64,000 nt of DNA from Rhodoferax sp. TH121 (GTDB lineage: Bacteria; Pseudomonadota; Gammaproteobacteria; Burkholderiales; Burkholderiaceae_C). The translations under genes were made by a program, and so were the position numbers. Every line of letters begins with the position of its first letter. Position 1 is the stretch's first letter. The stretch is from contig NZ_NOXW01000020.1 in the NCBI RefSeq assembly GCF_002251855.1, forward strand, positions 310,001-374,000, in the 5' to 3' direction. The notes beneath the pieces were generated by a model. That model was not told where the DNA came from, made no database searches, and saw only the letters and a list, made by a program, of their open reading frames with translations. Shown here in pieces: positions 9,042 through 18,149 of this stretch.

Positions 9042-10085
9042 TCAGGCCAAGGCCAGCGCCTGCAGGCAGTTTTTCTGGTGGGCGGGGCCGCTGTCGGGGG
9101 CAATGTCCTGGCCGCCCAGGCGCAACCCGTAGCGCATGCCTTGTTTCTCGGCCAGCAGCACCCACGCGCACAGGCGTGAAAGCGCGTGTTCGCGTGACGC
9201 ACTGGCGGTATGGGCCAGGTCCAGCCATAGTTCAAATCGTTGCGACTGTTGGGCGTCGCGGCTCACCAGTTCGTCGGCCTTGGCCACTTTTTTCCAGACC
9301 ACCAGCTTGAGCGGATCGCCACGGCGGTAGGCGCGCACGCCGTCGAATTCGCCCGTGTTTTGTTTGTGGCTGTTGGCGGCGCCGCCAGCCCGCGGTTCAC
9401 CAGGCGGCAGGGGCGGCGGGTGGGCCTCCGGCGCCGGGTAGACCAGCACCTGGGCGGCCGGGCGCCACACGGTCCACACACGGAAGGTGCCCAGCGGGAA
9501 GCGGGTTTCGGCTGTCAAAGCGGGCAGGGGATGCAGGCCACGCTGCGTGGGGGTGAAAGCCACTTGCACTTTGGCACTGCCTTGGGCGGGCACATCGGTC
9601 CAGCTCCAGTGCTCGGTGCCCAGCACGGCAAGACCAATGCCGTAGCGCACGCGCCGGCTATTGCTCTGCAGTTGGATGCCAATGGGCACGCTAGCCCCCA
9701 CAAACTGGGCGTCAGGTGCTATCAAATGCAGAGTGAGTCCGCGCAGGGTGCCGTGGCACACATGCATGCCAATCACCGCGCTGCCGGTCAGCAGGAAGGT
9801 CAGCACATAGCCCAGGTTGAGCTGGTAGTTGATGCTGGCCACCAAGAGCACCAAGAGCGTGAGACCCAGCATGAGACCGGGGCGCGTGGGCAGGATGTAG
9901 ACGTTGCGCTGGGTCAGTGTGGTGCTGTCCTTCAGCGGCAGGCGCGACTCAAACCAGGCGCGGAACCTGCGGCGCAACATGGTGAGGGGGTTCCACACCA
10001 GGGCACCCGTGGAGCCGGCTAGGCCGGGCCAGAGGGTGCGCCCCCCTGGGGGGGAGGCGCCGGAGGCGCTTCGGGGGGGCGTCAT
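9042..10085 (-). CDS. DUF58 domain protein of MoxR operon
   Basis: A DUF58 protein (347 residues from this start) with two N-terminal transmembrane helices (LMLGLTLLVLLVASINYQL and GYVLTFLLTGSAVIGM) and a C-terminal domain containing the conserved DGVRAYRRGDPLKLVVWKKVAKADELVSRD segment, which is usual for the DUF58 (vWA-like) family. ATG 10085 shares its A with the MoxR stop (TGATG), suggesting translational coupling. A second possible start is the ATG at 9980 (MLRRRFRAWFESRLPL), which matches the usual N-terminus of homologues better; the extra 35 residues upstream are encoded by a very G-rich, low-complexity stretch. I cannot decide between the two. The transglutaminase gene follows. Confidence 0.88.
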   Translation of the reverse strand: MTPPRSASGASPPGGRTLWPGLAGSTGALVWNPLTMLRRRFRAWFESRLPLKDSTTLTQRNVYILPTRPGLMLGLTLLVLLVASINYQLNLGYVLTFLLTGSAVIGMHVCHGTLRGLTLHLIAPDAQFVGASVPIGIQLQSNSRRVRYGIGLAVLGTEHWSWTDVPAQGSAKVQVAFTPTQRGLHPLPALTAETRFPLGTFRVWTVWRPAAQVLVYPAPEAHPPPLPPGEPRAGGAANSHKQNTGEFDGVRAYRRGDPLKLVVWKKVAKADELVSRDAQQSQRFELWLDLAHTASASREHALSRLCAWVLLAEKQGMRYGLRLGGQDIAPDSGPAHQKNCLQALALA

Positions 10086-11005
10086 CAGGGGAGAGGTACG
10101 GCTTGCACCATGGCGCGCACTTGTTCTACCGCGCCACGGCCCGAGTCGCCCACGGGGATCAGCCGGTGCGCAATGGTTTGCGGCAGCACGGCCTGCACAT
10201 CGTCGGGCGCCACGTAGTCGCGTCCGCTGAGCAGGGCCTGCGCCTTGGCCGCACGCACCACGGCAATACCGGCCCGCGGCGACAGGCCTTGCAGAAACCA
10301 CTGGCCCGAGCGGGTGGCTGCGATCAGGTCCTGCACATAATCGAGCAAAGGGCCGGCTGCGTGCACCGCCAGAACCGTGGCTTGCAGCTGCGCCAGTTCA
10401 CCCTCGGCCAGCAGGCTGGGCAGCTCGTCGACCATAGCGCGGCGGTCGGCACCGGCCAGCAGCGCGCGCTCAGACGCTCGATCGGGGTAGCCCAGCGAGA
10501 TGCGCATGAGAAAGCGGTCCAGCTGCGATTCGGGCAAGGCATAGGTGCCCAATTGGTCCAACGGGTTTTGCGTAGCGATTACAAAGAAAGGCTGGGGCAG
10601 GGGACGTGTCTCGCCTTCCACGGTGACCTGCTTTTCTTCCATCGCTTCGAGCAGGGCGCTCTGCGTCTTGGGGCTGGCGCGGTTGATTTCGTCCGCCAGC
10701 AGTACTTGTGCAAAGAGGGGGCCGGGGTGGAACACAAAGGATTCTTTGCCGCGTTCGTAAATCGACACGCCCGACAGATCGCTGGGCATCAGGTCGGAGG
10801 TGAACTGCACGCGCGAAAACTGCAGGCCAAAGCTGCGAGCCAGCGCATGGGCCAGCGTGGTTTTGCCTACGCCGGGGACGTCGTCAATTAGCAGGTGGCC
10901 ACCAGCCAAGAGGCAGGCCACGCAGTCCTGGATTTGCGCGGGTTTGCCCACAATCACCGTGTTAAGCTGGGCCAGCAATGATTTAAGTTTGAGTTGTGCG
11001 TCCAT
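10085..11005 (-). CDS. MoxR-family AAA+ ATPase
   Basis: A 306-residue AAA+ ATPase of the MoxR family, thought to act as a chaperone for maturation of partner proteins, here probably the DUF58 and transglutaminase products. The Walker A motif VPGVGKTT is at residues 43-50, Walker B VLLADEIN at 101-108, and sensor I FVIATQNP follows at about residue 146. The C-terminal lid contains SPRAGIAVVRAAKAQALLSGRDYVAPDDVQAV. The gene is first in the three-gene operon and starts 26 bases from the divergent deacetylase gene, so the two promoters must overlap or lie within the coding regions. Confidence 0.92.
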   Translation of the reverse strand: MDAQLKLKSLLAQLNTVIVGKPAQIQDCVACLLAGGHLLIDDVPGVGKTTLAHALARSFGLQFSRVQFTSDLMPSDLSGVSIYERGKESFVFHPGPLFAQVLLADEINRASPKTQSALLEAMEEKQVTVEGETRPLPQPFFVIATQNPLDQLGTYALPESQLDRFLMRISLGYPDRASERALLAGADRRAMVDELPSLLAEGELAQLQATVLAVHAAGPLLDYVQDLIAATRSGQWFLQGLSPRAGIAVVRAAKAQALLSGRDYVAPDDVQAVLPQTIAHRLIPVGDSGRGAVEQVRAMVQAVPLP

Positions 11006-11031
11006 GGCACGACGTTACCCGAAAATCCTGA

Positions 11032-12003
11032 ATGACGAGCGCACTGGTGAACAAGACCGGATACTTTTCGCACCGCGATTGCCGCAAGCATGAGATGGGT
11101 GAGGGCCACCCCGAATGCCCCCAAAGATTGGATGCCATCGACGACCGTTTGTTGCTCACCGGCGTGGCCGATGCACTGGATGCCCGCGAAGCCCCTCAAG
11201 CCTCCATCACCGACCTTGAACTTGCGCACGGCCGCATGTATGTGGCCTCGTTGCGCGGCCTGACCGACAGCCTGCGTGAAGAGATGGCAGCGGGCGGACC
11301 GGCCCATGCGCAGGTGGACCCGGATACCAGCCTCAATGTGCATACGTGGGATGCTACCTTGCGCGCCGCCGGTGCGGCAGTGGCCGCCACCGATGCCGTG
11401 ATGGCTGGCGAGCTGGCGAATGCTTTTTGTGCCACGCGCCCGCCAGGCCACCATGCGTGCAAAGACAAGGCCATGGGTTTTTGTTTTGTCAACAATGTGG
11501 CCGTTGCCGCACGTCACGCGTTGGAGCGCCATGGCCTCAAGCGGGTGGCCATCGTGGATTTTGATGTGCACCACGGCAACGGCACCGAAAACATCGTGGC
11601 TGGCGATCAGCGCATCCTCATGGTGAGCTTTTTCCAGCACCCGTTCTATCCCGAAGGCGGCTCGCGCTCTCACGCCAGCAACCTGGTGAATGTGCCGGTG
11701 CCTGCTTACACCAAAGGTGCGGAGGTGCGGGCGCTGATCGCCCAACACTGGCTGCCACGGTTGGAGGCCTACCGGCCCGAGATGATTTTTATCAGCGCGG
11801 GCTTTGACGCCCACCGCGAAGACGACATGGCCCAGATGGGCTTGGTGGAAGACGATTACGCGTGGATCACTGCGCAGATCAAGGCGGCGGCCCAGCGCCA
11901 TGCGCAGGGACGTATCGTCTCCTGTCTGGAAGGCGGTTACCACCTGGAAGCGCTGGCCCGCAGCGTAGAAGCGCATGTGCGCGTATTGGCAGATTTGCAA
12001 TGA
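11032..12003 (+). CDS. Histone deacetylase family protein (acetylpolyamine/acetoin type)
   Basis: A 323-residue zinc-dependent deacetylase of the HDAC/AcuC/AphA superfamily. Conserved elements are GHPECPQRLDAI at residues 25-36, RPPGHHA at 136-142 with the catalytic His pair, DFDVHHGNGT at 176-185 and SAGFDAH at 255-261. Asp178, His180 and Asp259 fit the zinc ligands. Bacterial members act on acetylpolyamines, acetoin-pathway enzymes or other acylated substrates; the substrate cannot be told from sequence alone. The stop overlaps the start of the mechanosensitive channel gene by four bases (ATGA), so the two are translated together. The start lies only 26 bases from the divergent MoxR gene. 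Confidence 0.9.
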   Translation: MTSALVNKTGYFSHRDCRKHEMGEGHPECPQRLDAIDDRLLLTGVADALDAREAPQASITDLELAHGRMYVASLRGLTDSLREEMAAGGPAHAQVDPDTSLNVHTWDATLRAAGAAVAATDAVMAGELANAFCATRPPGHHACKDKAMGFCFVNNVAVAARHALERHGLKRVAIVDFDVHHGNGTENIVAGDQRILMVSFFQHPFYPEGGSRSHASNLVNVPVPAYTKGAEVRALIAQHWLPRLEAYRPEMIFISAGFDAHREDDMAQMGLVEDDYAWITAQIKAAAQRHAQGRIVSCLEGGYHLEALARSVEAHVRVLADLQ

Positions 12004-13280
12004 ACTCTCTGAAAAACCTTCCTGCTCCCAAACCGATTGATGATTTTGAGGCCTGGTTGGCCATGTTCACCCAAGCGACAGTACTGCTGGAGCTGTTGGT
12101 GTTGGCGTTGAGTGTGGCGTTGGCCTGGGGGCTGGTGGCCACCTTGCGTCGCACATTGGGTATGCAGGATGAGCGCTCCATTTGGTTTGGTAAACGGGTG
12201 GTGGACGGTGTGTTGTTTCCGCTGGCGCTGCTGTGTTTGGGCTACCTGTCCCTGGAGCTACTGGGCAATTTCGTACCGGTTGCGGTATTGCGCATTGCCA
12301 TTCCGGTCCTCATGTCGCTGGTGGTGATCCGGGTGGGGGTCAAGGTATTGCAAGCTACGTTTGCCGAGTCGCGCTGGGTCAAACCACTGGAGCAGACCAT
12401 TTCCTGGGTGGCCTGGCTGGCCATGGTGTTGTGGGTCAGTGGCCTGCTGCCCGTGATCCTGAACGAGCTGGACCTGATCACCTGGAAAGTGGGTGGAACC
12501 ACTTTGTCAGTGCGGACGCTGCTGGAGGGCTTGATCACTGCAGGTGCCGTGCTGATCATCACGCTGTGGATTTCAGCCGGCATCGAGTCGCGCTTGCTGC
12601 GCTCGGCCAAGGGCGGGGAGTTGTCCTTGCGCAAGGCGGTGAGCAATGCTGCGCGGGCGCTCTTGATGTTTGTGGGCTTGATGCTGGCATTGTCGGCCGT
12701 GGGCATTGATTTGACCGCCTTGTCGGTGTTGGGCGGCGCGGTGGGCGTGGGTATCGGCTTCGGTTTGCAAAAGCTGGCGGCCAACTACGTGAGCGGATTT
12801 GTCATTCTGGCGGAGCGCAGCATGCGCATTGGGGATGTGGTGCGGGTGGACAACTTCGAGGGCACCATCACGGAGATCAACGCACGTTACACCGTGGTGC
12901 GTTCGCAATCCGGACGCGAGTCGATTGTGCCCAATGAGATGTTGATTACCCAGCGCGTGGAAAACATGTCGCTCGCAGACAGCCGGGTGAACCAAACCAT
13001 CAACATCGCAGTAGGCTACGACAGCGATGTGGAGCAGGTGATGGCACTGCTCTTGCAGGCTGCCTTGAGCCAGCCGCGCGTGTTGCGGCAGCCCGCACCG
13101 GCCATCAGCCTGGCCAATTTTGGCGCGGACGGGCTGGAGTTCACGGTGGGTTACTGGATCAATGACCTGGAGAACGGGCAGGGCAATCTGCGCTCCGATA
13201 TCAATTTGGCCATCCTGCGGGCCCTGCGCACGCATGGCATCGACATTCCGTATCCACAGCGGGTAGTGCATACGCGCTGA
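12000..13280 (+). CDS. MscS-family mechanosensitive ion channel
   Basis: A 426-residue small-conductance mechanosensitive channel of the MscS family, which opens under membrane tension to release solutes in hypo-osmotic shock. There are about five hydrophobic helices before residue 265, then the pore-lining helix and beta domain: AVGIDLTALSVLGGAVGVGIGFGLQKLAANYVSGFVILAERSMRIGDVVRV, with the Gly/Ala-rich pore helix and the GFGLQ motif. The C-terminal part VVRSQSGRESIVPNEMLITQ is also typical. The ATG at 12000 overlaps the deacetylase stop as ATGA, which fixes the start. The gene is followed by 226 bases of non-coding DNA upstream of etfB. Confidence 0.92.
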   Translation: MNSLKNLPAPKPIDDFEAWLAMFTQATVLLELLVLALSVALAWGLVATLRRTLGMQDERSIWFGKRVVDGVLFPLALLCLGYLSLELLGNFVPVAVLRIAIPVLMSLVVIRVGVKVLQATFAESRWVKPLEQTISWVAWLAMVLWVSGLLPVILNELDLITWKVGGTTLSVRTLLEGLITAGAVLIITLWISAGIESRLLRSAKGGELSLRKAVSNAARALLMFVGLMLALSAVGIDLTALSVLGGAVGVGIGFGLQKLAANYVSGFVILAERSMRIGDVVRVDNFEGTITEINARYTVVRSQSGRESIVPNEMLITQRVENMSLADSRVNQTINIAVGYDSDVEQVMALLLQAALSQPRVLRQPAPAISLANFGADGLEFTVGYWINDLENGQGNLRSDINLAILRALRTHGIDIPYPQRVVHTR

Positions 13281-13351
13281 CGGCATCGCTTTTTTAATAG
13301 GCTGCCTCTAAGTTAAGTCACCCAAGCGCCAGAAGGCTGCGTGCGCACCGC

Positions 13352-13379
13352 TATAATCTTAAAAAAGCACGATCGTTCT
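13352..13379 (+). promoter_or_regulatory. Candidate etfB promoter -10 box with overlapping operator
   Basis: TATAAT stands at 13352-13357; no convincing -35 hexamer is present 16-18 bases upstream. The near-palindrome AGCACGATCGTTCT lies at 13366-13379, over the expected transcription start. The layout suggests repression by a dimeric regulator; the half-site style is like TetR-family fatty-acid regulators such as FadP, which is inference. The leader to the etfB start would be about 140 bases. Confidence 0.5.
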
Positions 13380-13451
13380 ATTTTGTAGGTATGATGGCGG
13401 AGCGCAGACGATAGCCGAGGCCGCAAGGCCGTCCCGCATAGAATCGACTGA

Positions 13452-13467
13452 TTGACGTATACGTCAA
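13452..13467 (+). promoter_or_regulatory. Perfect 16-base palindrome in etfB leader
   Basis: TTGACGTATACGTCAA is an exact palindrome 40 bases upstream of the etfB start codon. It is likely a regulator binding site, possibly for a MerR-type (LiuR-like) or TetR-type regulator of fatty-acid or branched-chain amino-acid breakdown. The assignment to a regulator is inference. Confidence 0.55.
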
Positions 13468-13506
13468 CTGAAATTGAGTATTTTTTAACCATCTGGAGTG
13501 GCAGCA

Positions 13507-14256
13507 ATGAAAGTCCTGGTACCCGTCAAACGTGTGGTGGACTACAACGTGAAAGTTCGAGTGAAGTCGGACGGCACCGGTGTAGACATCGCCAACGTCA
13601 AGATGAGCATGAACCCCTTTGACGAAATTGCGGTGGAAGAAGCCGTGCGTCTGAAGGAAAAGGGCGTGGTCACGGAAGTCATCGCCGTCTCCTGCGGCGT
13701 GGCCCAGTGCCAGGAAACCCTGCGCACCGCCATGGCCATCGGTGCCGACCGTGGCATCTTGGTGGAAACCACCGAAGAACTCCAACCTCTGGCGGTGGCC
13801 AAGCTGCTCAAGGCCCTGGTCGACAAAGAGCAACCTGGCCTGGTGATCCTGGGCAAACAAGCCATTGACGACGATTGCAACCAGACCGGCCAAATGCTGG
13901 CCGCGCTGGCAGACCTGCCGCAAGCCACCTTCGCCTCCAAGGTTGAAGTGGCCGACGGCAAGGCGAATGTGACGCGCGAAGTTGACGGCGGCCTGGAAAC
14001 CCTGGCGGTCACGTTGCCCGCCATCATCACCACCGACCTGCGCCTCAACGAGCCCCGCTACGTCACCTTGCCCAACATCATGAAGGCCAAGAAAAAGCAG
14101 CTCGACACCTTCAAGCCCGAAGACCTCGGCGTGAACGTGGCCCCCCGCATCAAGACCCTGAGCGTGGCCGAGCCGGCCAAGCGCAGCGCCGGTATCAAGG
14201 TGCCCGATGTGGCCACCCTGGTGGACAAACTGAAGAACGTTGCAAAGGTAATCTGA
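13507..14256 (+). CDS. etfB: Electron transfer flavoprotein beta subunit
   Basis: EtfB, 249 residues, binds AMP and with EtfA forms the soluble flavoprotein that passes electrons from acyl-CoA dehydrogenases to ETF:quinone oxidoreductase. The N-terminus [19 protein letters not shown] and the segment [19 protein letters not shown] are typical, as is the [30 protein letters not shown] region and the C-terminal [15 protein letters not shown]. The ATG at 13507 is preferred over GTG 13498 because CTGGAG lies eight bases before it and homologues begin MKVLVPVKR. etfA follows after two bases. Upstream lie a TATAAT box and two palindromes. Confidence 0.97.
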   Translation: MKVLVPVKRVVDYNVKVRVKSDGTGVDIANVKMSMNPFDEIAVEEAVRLKEKGVVTEVIAVSCGVAQCQETLRTAMAIGADRGILVETTEELQPLAVAKLLKALVDKEQPGLVILGKQAIDDDCNQTGQMLAALADLPQATFASKVEVADGKANVTREVDGGLETLAVTLPAIITTDLRLNEPRYVTLPNIMKAKKKQLDTFKPEDLGVNVAPRIKTLSVAEPAKRSAGIKVPDVATLVDKLKNVAKVI

Positions 14257-14258
14257 CC

Positions 14259-15191
14259 ATGACCGCACTCGTAATCGCTGAACACGACAACACCTCCATC
14301 AAAGGCGCGACCCTGAACACCGTGACCGCTGCGGCGCAAGCCGGTGGTGATGTGCATGTGCTGGTGGCTGGCAGCAATGCTGGTGCTGCCGCTGCGGCTG
14401 CCGCCCAAATCGCTGGTGTTTCCAAAGTCATCCACGCCGACAGCGCGGACCTGGCCCACGGCTTGGCTGAAAACGTGGCAGCCCAGGTGTTGGCTATCGC
14501 CGGCAACTACAGCCATATCGTCTTCCCCGCTACCGCTTCTGGCAAAAACATCGCTCCCCGCGTGGCTGCCAAGCTGGACGTGGGCCAAGTCTCTGACATC
14601 ACCAAGGTCGTGAGCGCTGACACCTTCGAGCGCCCCATCTACGCCGGCAACGCCATCGCAACTGTGCAGGCCACAGACGCCGTCAAGGTGCTGACCGTGC
14701 GTACCACCGGCTTTGACCCTGCCGCTGCCACCGGTGGCTCTGCCCCCGTGGAAACCACTGCAGCCGCTGCCGGCCATGCCGCAGTCGCCTTTGCGGGCGC
14801 CGAGATCGCCAAGAACGACCGCCCGGAGCTCACCGCCGCCAAGATCATCGTGTCGGGTGGTCGTGCCCTGGGCTCCAGTGAGAAGTTCAATGAAGTGATG
14901 ACCCCCCTGGCCGACAAGCTGGGTGCGGCCATCGGTGCCAGCCGCGCGGCGGTGGACGCGGGCTATGCCGCCAATGACCTGCAAGTGGGTCAGACCGGCA
15001 AGATCGTGGCGCCCCAGCTGTACGTGGCCTGCGGCATCAGCGGTGCCATCCAGCACTTGGCCGGTATGAAGGACTCCAAGGTGATCGTGGCGATCAACAA
15101 GGACCCCGAAGCACCGATCTTCTCCGTGGCTGACTTTGGTCTGGAGGCCGATCTGTTCGTGGCTGTGCCTGATCTGATTGCTGCGCTCTGA
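14259..15191 (+). CDS. etfA: Electron transfer flavoprotein alpha subunit
   Basis: EtfA, 310 residues, carries the FAD of the electron transfer flavoprotein. The C-terminal FAD-binding domain is clear: [38 protein letters not shown], then [29 protein letters not shown], and [26 protein letters not shown]. The N-terminal domain starts [11 protein letters not shown]. The gene begins two bases after etfB, in one operon, and is followed by a strong Rho-independent terminator. The acyl-CoA dehydrogenase gene further downstream would therefore depend on read-through or on its own promoter in the short gap. Confidence 0.97.
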   Translation: MTALVIAEHDNTSIKGATLNTVTAAAQAGGDVHVLVAGSNAGAAAAAAAQIAGVSKVIHADSADLAHGLAENVAAQVLAIAGNYSHIVFPATASGKNIAPRVAAKLDVGQVSDITKVVSADTFERPIYAGNAIATVQATDAVKVLTVRTTGFDPAAATGGSAPVETTAAAAGHAAVAFAGAEIAKNDRPELTAAKIIVSGGRALGSSEKFNEVMTPLADKLGAAIGASRAAVDAGYAANDLQVGQTGKIVAPQLYVACGISGAIQHLAGMKDSKVIVAINKDPEAPIFSVADFGLEADLFVAVPDLIAAL

Positions 15192-15201
15192 TGCCAGTGT
15201 G

Positions 15202-15234
15202 AAAAAGGGCATCGCGTGCGATGCCCTTTTTTTT
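15202..15234 (+). terminator. Rho-independent terminator after etfA
   Basis: A 14-base stem (left arm 15202-15215, right arm 15218-15231) built on GGGCATCGC and its complement, followed by a run of eight T residues at 15227-15234. It begins 11 bases after the etfA stop. Confidence 0.9.
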
Positions 15235-15285
15235 GGCCCGAATACCCGTGTACCCCGCCTGTAACAAGAATTTCTGGAGACTCTC

Positions 15286-17076
15286 ATGAGCTACGTCGCC
15301 CCCGTCAAGGACATGCTGTTCAACATTGAGCACCTGGCCAACATCGAACAAATCGCCCAGCTCCCTGGCTTTGAAGACGCTGGTCTGGACACGGCCCAGG
15401 CAGTGCTTGAAGAGTCCGCCAAGTTCACCGAGGGTGTACTTGCCCCGCTGAACTGGGAAGGTGACAAGAACCCATCGAGCTGGAAAGATGGCGTGGTCAC
15501 AGCCACCCCAGGTTTCAAGGAGGCCTTCAAGCAATTCACTGACGGTGGTTGGCAAGGCCTGCAGCACCCCGCAGACTTTGGCGGCCAGGGCCTGCCCAAG
15601 ACCATTGGTGCAGCCTGCGGCGAGATGGTGAACAGCGCCAACATGAGCTTTGCGCTGTGCCCGCTGCTGAGCGATGGTGCGATTGAAGCGCTGCTGACGG
15701 CTGGTTCCGACGAGCTGAAAGCCACTTACCTCGAAAACCTGGTGTCTGGCAAATGGACCGGCACCATGAACCTGACCGAGCCCCAGGCTGGAAGCGACCT
15801 GGCCGCGGTGCGCAGCCGCGCCGAGCCCCAGCCCGATGGCACCTACAAGGTGTTCGGCACCAAGATTTTCATCACCTGGGGCGAGCACGACATGGCCGAG
15901 AACATCGTCCATCTGGTGCTGGCCCGTGTGACCGGCGCGCCTGAGGGCGTGAAGGGCATCAGCCTGTTTGTCGTGCCCAAATTCATGGTGAACAAGGATG
16001 GCTCTTTGGGCGCACGCAACGATGTGCATTGCGTCTCCATCGAACACAAGATGGGCATCAAGGCCAGCCCGACCGCCGTGCTGCAATATGGTGACCACGG
16101 TGGCGCCATCGGTTACCTGGTGGGGCAGGAGAACCGTGGCCTGGAGTACATGTTCATCATGATGAACGCCGCGCGCTACGGCGTGGGCGTGCAGGGCATT
16201 GCGATTGCCGAGCGGGCGTACCAAAAGGCCGTACAGTTCTCCAAGGACCGCGTGCAAAGCCGCCCGGTGGATGGCTCCATGCCCGCCGCCGCAGCCATCA
16301 TTCACCACCCCGATGTGCGCCGCATGCTCATGACCATGCGCGCCTATACCGAAGGCTGCCGTGCCTTGGCCAGCGTGGGCGCCAGCGCGTATGACGCGGC
16401 CCACCACCACCCCGATGCCGACACGCGCAAGCAGAATCAGGCCTTCTACGAATACTTGGTGCCGCTCATCAAGGGCTATAGCACTGAAATGAGTCTGGAA
16501 GTGACCAGCTTGGGTGTGCAGGTGCACGGTGGCATGGGTTTTATCGAAGAGACAGGCGCCGCCCAGTACTACCGCGATGCCAAGATCCTGACCATCTACG
16601 AAGGCACGACGGCCATCCAGGCCAATGACCTGGTGGGTCGCAAGACCGCGCGTGATGGGGGCCAAACGGCCAAGGGCATTGCCTCCCAGATCGAGAAGAC
16701 CGAAGCCGAGTTGACCGCCAGTGGGTCCGCTCAGGCGTTGGCTGTGGCTCAGCGCCTGAAGGCCGCACGTTTGGCTTTTATCGACGTGGTGGACTTCGTG
16801 GCCGGCAATACCAAGGCCAGCCCTAACGCCGTGTTTGCGGGCAGCGTACCCTACCTGATGCTGGCCGGCAACCTGATGGCGGGCTGGCAGCTGGCGCGTG
16901 CGCTGCTGGTGGCAGAGAAGCAAGCGGCTGCTGGTACCGATGTGCCATTCATGCAGGCCAAGATCACCACAGCGCGCTTTTATGCCGATCACATTTTGAG
17001 CAAGGCCGGCGGCCTGCGCGACAGCATTGTGGACGGTGCCGACAGCGTGACGGCGTTGCCGCTGGACGCGTTCTGA
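15286..17076 (+). CDS. Acyl-CoA dehydrogenase, long form (AcdA/DmdC-like)
   Basis: A 596-residue FAD-dependent acyl-CoA dehydrogenase of the extended type common in Burkholderiales, which has an additional N-terminal segment and a C-terminal helical domain. It oxidises an acyl-CoA to the enoyl-CoA and passes electrons to ETF, whose genes lie just upstream. Conserved stretches are MNLTEPQAGSDLAAVRSRA near residue 157, KIFITWGEHDM, MGIKASPTAVLQYG, and VQVHGGMGFIEETGAAQYYRDAKILTIYEGTTAIQANDLVGRK in the catalytic region. Related proteins include 3-(methylthio)propionyl-CoA dehydrogenase DmdC, so chain-length or methylthio specificity cannot be assigned. CTGGAG upstream supports ATG 15286. Confidence 0.92.
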   Translation: MSYVAPVKDMLFNIEHLANIEQIAQLPGFEDAGLDTAQAVLEESAKFTEGVLAPLNWEGDKNPSSWKDGVVTATPGFKEAFKQFTDGGWQGLQHPADFGGQGLPKTIGAACGEMVNSANMSFALCPLLSDGAIEALLTAGSDELKATYLENLVSGKWTGTMNLTEPQAGSDLAAVRSRAEPQPDGTYKVFGTKIFITWGEHDMAENIVHLVLARVTGAPEGVKGISLFVVPKFMVNKDGSLGARNDVHCVSIEHKMGIKASPTAVLQYGDHGGAIGYLVGQENRGLEYMFIMMNAARYGVGVQGIAIAERAYQKAVQFSKDRVQSRPVDGSMPAAAAIIHHPDVRRMLMTMRAYTEGCRALASVGASAYDAAHHHPDADTRKQNQAFYEYLVPLIKGYSTEMSLEVTSLGVQVHGGMGFIEETGAAQYYRDAKILTIYEGTTAIQANDLVGRKTARDGGQTAKGIASQIEKTEAELTASGSAQALAVAQRLKAARLAFIDVVDFVAGNTKASPNAVFAGSVPYLMLAGNLMAGWQLARALLVAEKQAAAGTDVPFMQAKITTARFYADHILSKAGGLRDSIVDGADSVTALPLDAF

Positions 17077-17086
17077 GCGACAACGG

Positions 17087-17144
17087 ATTGCTATTGAATT
17101 GCTAGCTGCTTGCGCAACAATTACAAGGGCTAGCGTCTGATTAC
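17087..17144 (+). repeat. Dispersed repeat copy 2
   Basis: The intergenic copy has the exact core GCTGCTTGCGCA at 17105-17116, preceded by TTGCTATTGAATTGCTA and followed by AAGGGCTAGCG. It is located between the acyl-CoA dehydrogenase stop and the monooxygenase ribosome site. Confidence 0.75.
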
Positions 17145-17170
17145 TTAAAAAACCTGACCCGAGGAGACCC

Positions 17171-18136
17171 ATGTCCAAACTACCCGCCCCGCTGGATCGT
17201 TTGCCGTTCCCCGTCATCGGCTCGCCGTTGTTCATCATCAGCAACCCCAAGCTGGTGATTGCGCAGTGCATTGCCGGCGTGGTGGGCTCCATGCCCGCAC
17301 TCAACGCGCGCCCGGCCGAGCTGCTGGAAGAGTGGTTGAAAGAAATTACCGAGACCCTGGCTGCGTACAACGCGGCGCACCCCGACAAGCCTGCCGCTCC
17401 CTTTGCCATCAACCAGATCGTGCACAAGAGCAACGACCGGCTGGAGCATGACATGGCGCTGTGCGTGAAGTACAAGGTGCCCATCATCATCACCAGCCTG
17501 GGTGCGCGCGAGGACATCAACGCCGCGGCCCACAGCTATGGCGGCGTGGTGCTGCACGACATCATCAACAACAAGCACGCGCGCAAGGCGATTGAGAAGG
17601 GTGCCGATGGTCTGATTGCCGTGGCTGCAGGCGCTGGTGGCCATGCGGGCGTGAAGAGCCCGTTTGCGCTGATTCAGGAGATCCGTCAGTGGTTTGAGGG
17701 CCCGCTGGCCTTGAGTGGTTCCATTTCCACGGGCGCTGCCGTGCTGGCGGCACAGGCCATGGGGGCCGACTTTGCCTACATCGGCTCGGCCTTTATTGCC
17801 ACCGAAGAAGCACGCGCTGCGCAGGAATACAAAGACGCCATCGTGGCCAACGATTCGGACGAGATTGTCTATAGCAACCTGTTCACCGGCGTACATGGCA
17901 ACTACCTGGCGCCCAGCATCCGCGCCGCGGGTCTGGACCCGGCCAACTTGCCCGAGAGCGATCCCAGCAAGATGAACTTTGGCGGCGCTTCTGCCAAGGC
18001 CTGGAAGGACATCTGGGGCTGCGGCCAGGGTATTGGTTCCATCACCAAAGTGCAGCCTGCGGGCGAGTACGTAGCCCAGCTCAAGCGCGAATACGCCGCC
18101 GCCAAGGCCCAGCTGCTTTCGCACCAGTACGCCTAG
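17171..18136 (+). CDS. NAD(P)H-dependent flavin oxidoreductase / nitronate monooxygenase family
   Basis: A 321-residue FMN-dependent TIM-barrel protein of the nitronate monooxygenase family (also annotated 2-nitropropane dioxygenase). Visible motifs are FPVIGSPLFIISNPKLV at the N-terminus, GLIAVAAGAGGHAG near residue 153 with the likely catalytic His, and ALSGSISTGAAVLAAQAMGADFAYIGSAFIAT, the phosphate-binding region. Position downstream of etfBA and an acyl-CoA dehydrogenase is recurrent in Comamonadaceae and suggests involvement in fatty-acid or unusual acyl breakdown, possibly as an enoyl reductase-like enzyme rather than a nitronate oxidase. GAGGAGA upstream of the ATG supports the start. 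It converges on the DUF1631 gene. Confidence 0.85.
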   Translation: MSKLPAPLDRLPFPVIGSPLFIISNPKLVIAQCIAGVVGSMPALNARPAELLEEWLKEITETLAAYNAAHPDKPAAPFAINQIVHKSNDRLEHDMALCVKYKVPIIITSLGAREDINAAAHSYGGVVLHDIINNKHARKAIEKGADGLIAVAAGAGGHAGVKSPFALIQEIRQWFEGPLALSGSISTGAAVLAAQAMGADFAYIGSAFIATEEARAAQEYKDAIVANDSDEIVYSNLFTGVHGNYLAPSIRAAGLDPANLPESDPSKMNFGGASAKAWKDIWGCGQGIGSITKVQPAGEYVAQLKREYAAAKAQLLSHQYA

Positions 18137-18149
18137 TTTCAAGTCTTTT

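Noticed and set aside
13400..13450. GGCC-GCAA-GGCC hairpin in the etfB leader as a riboswitch
   Set aside because: The stem has only four pairs and no surrounding conserved structure could be identified.
15094..17520. 808-codon minus-strand frame opposite the acyl-CoA dehydrogenase gene
   Set aside because: It crosses etfA, the dehydrogenase and the monooxygenase genes in antisense and has His/Gly-rich low-complexity translation typical of shadows.
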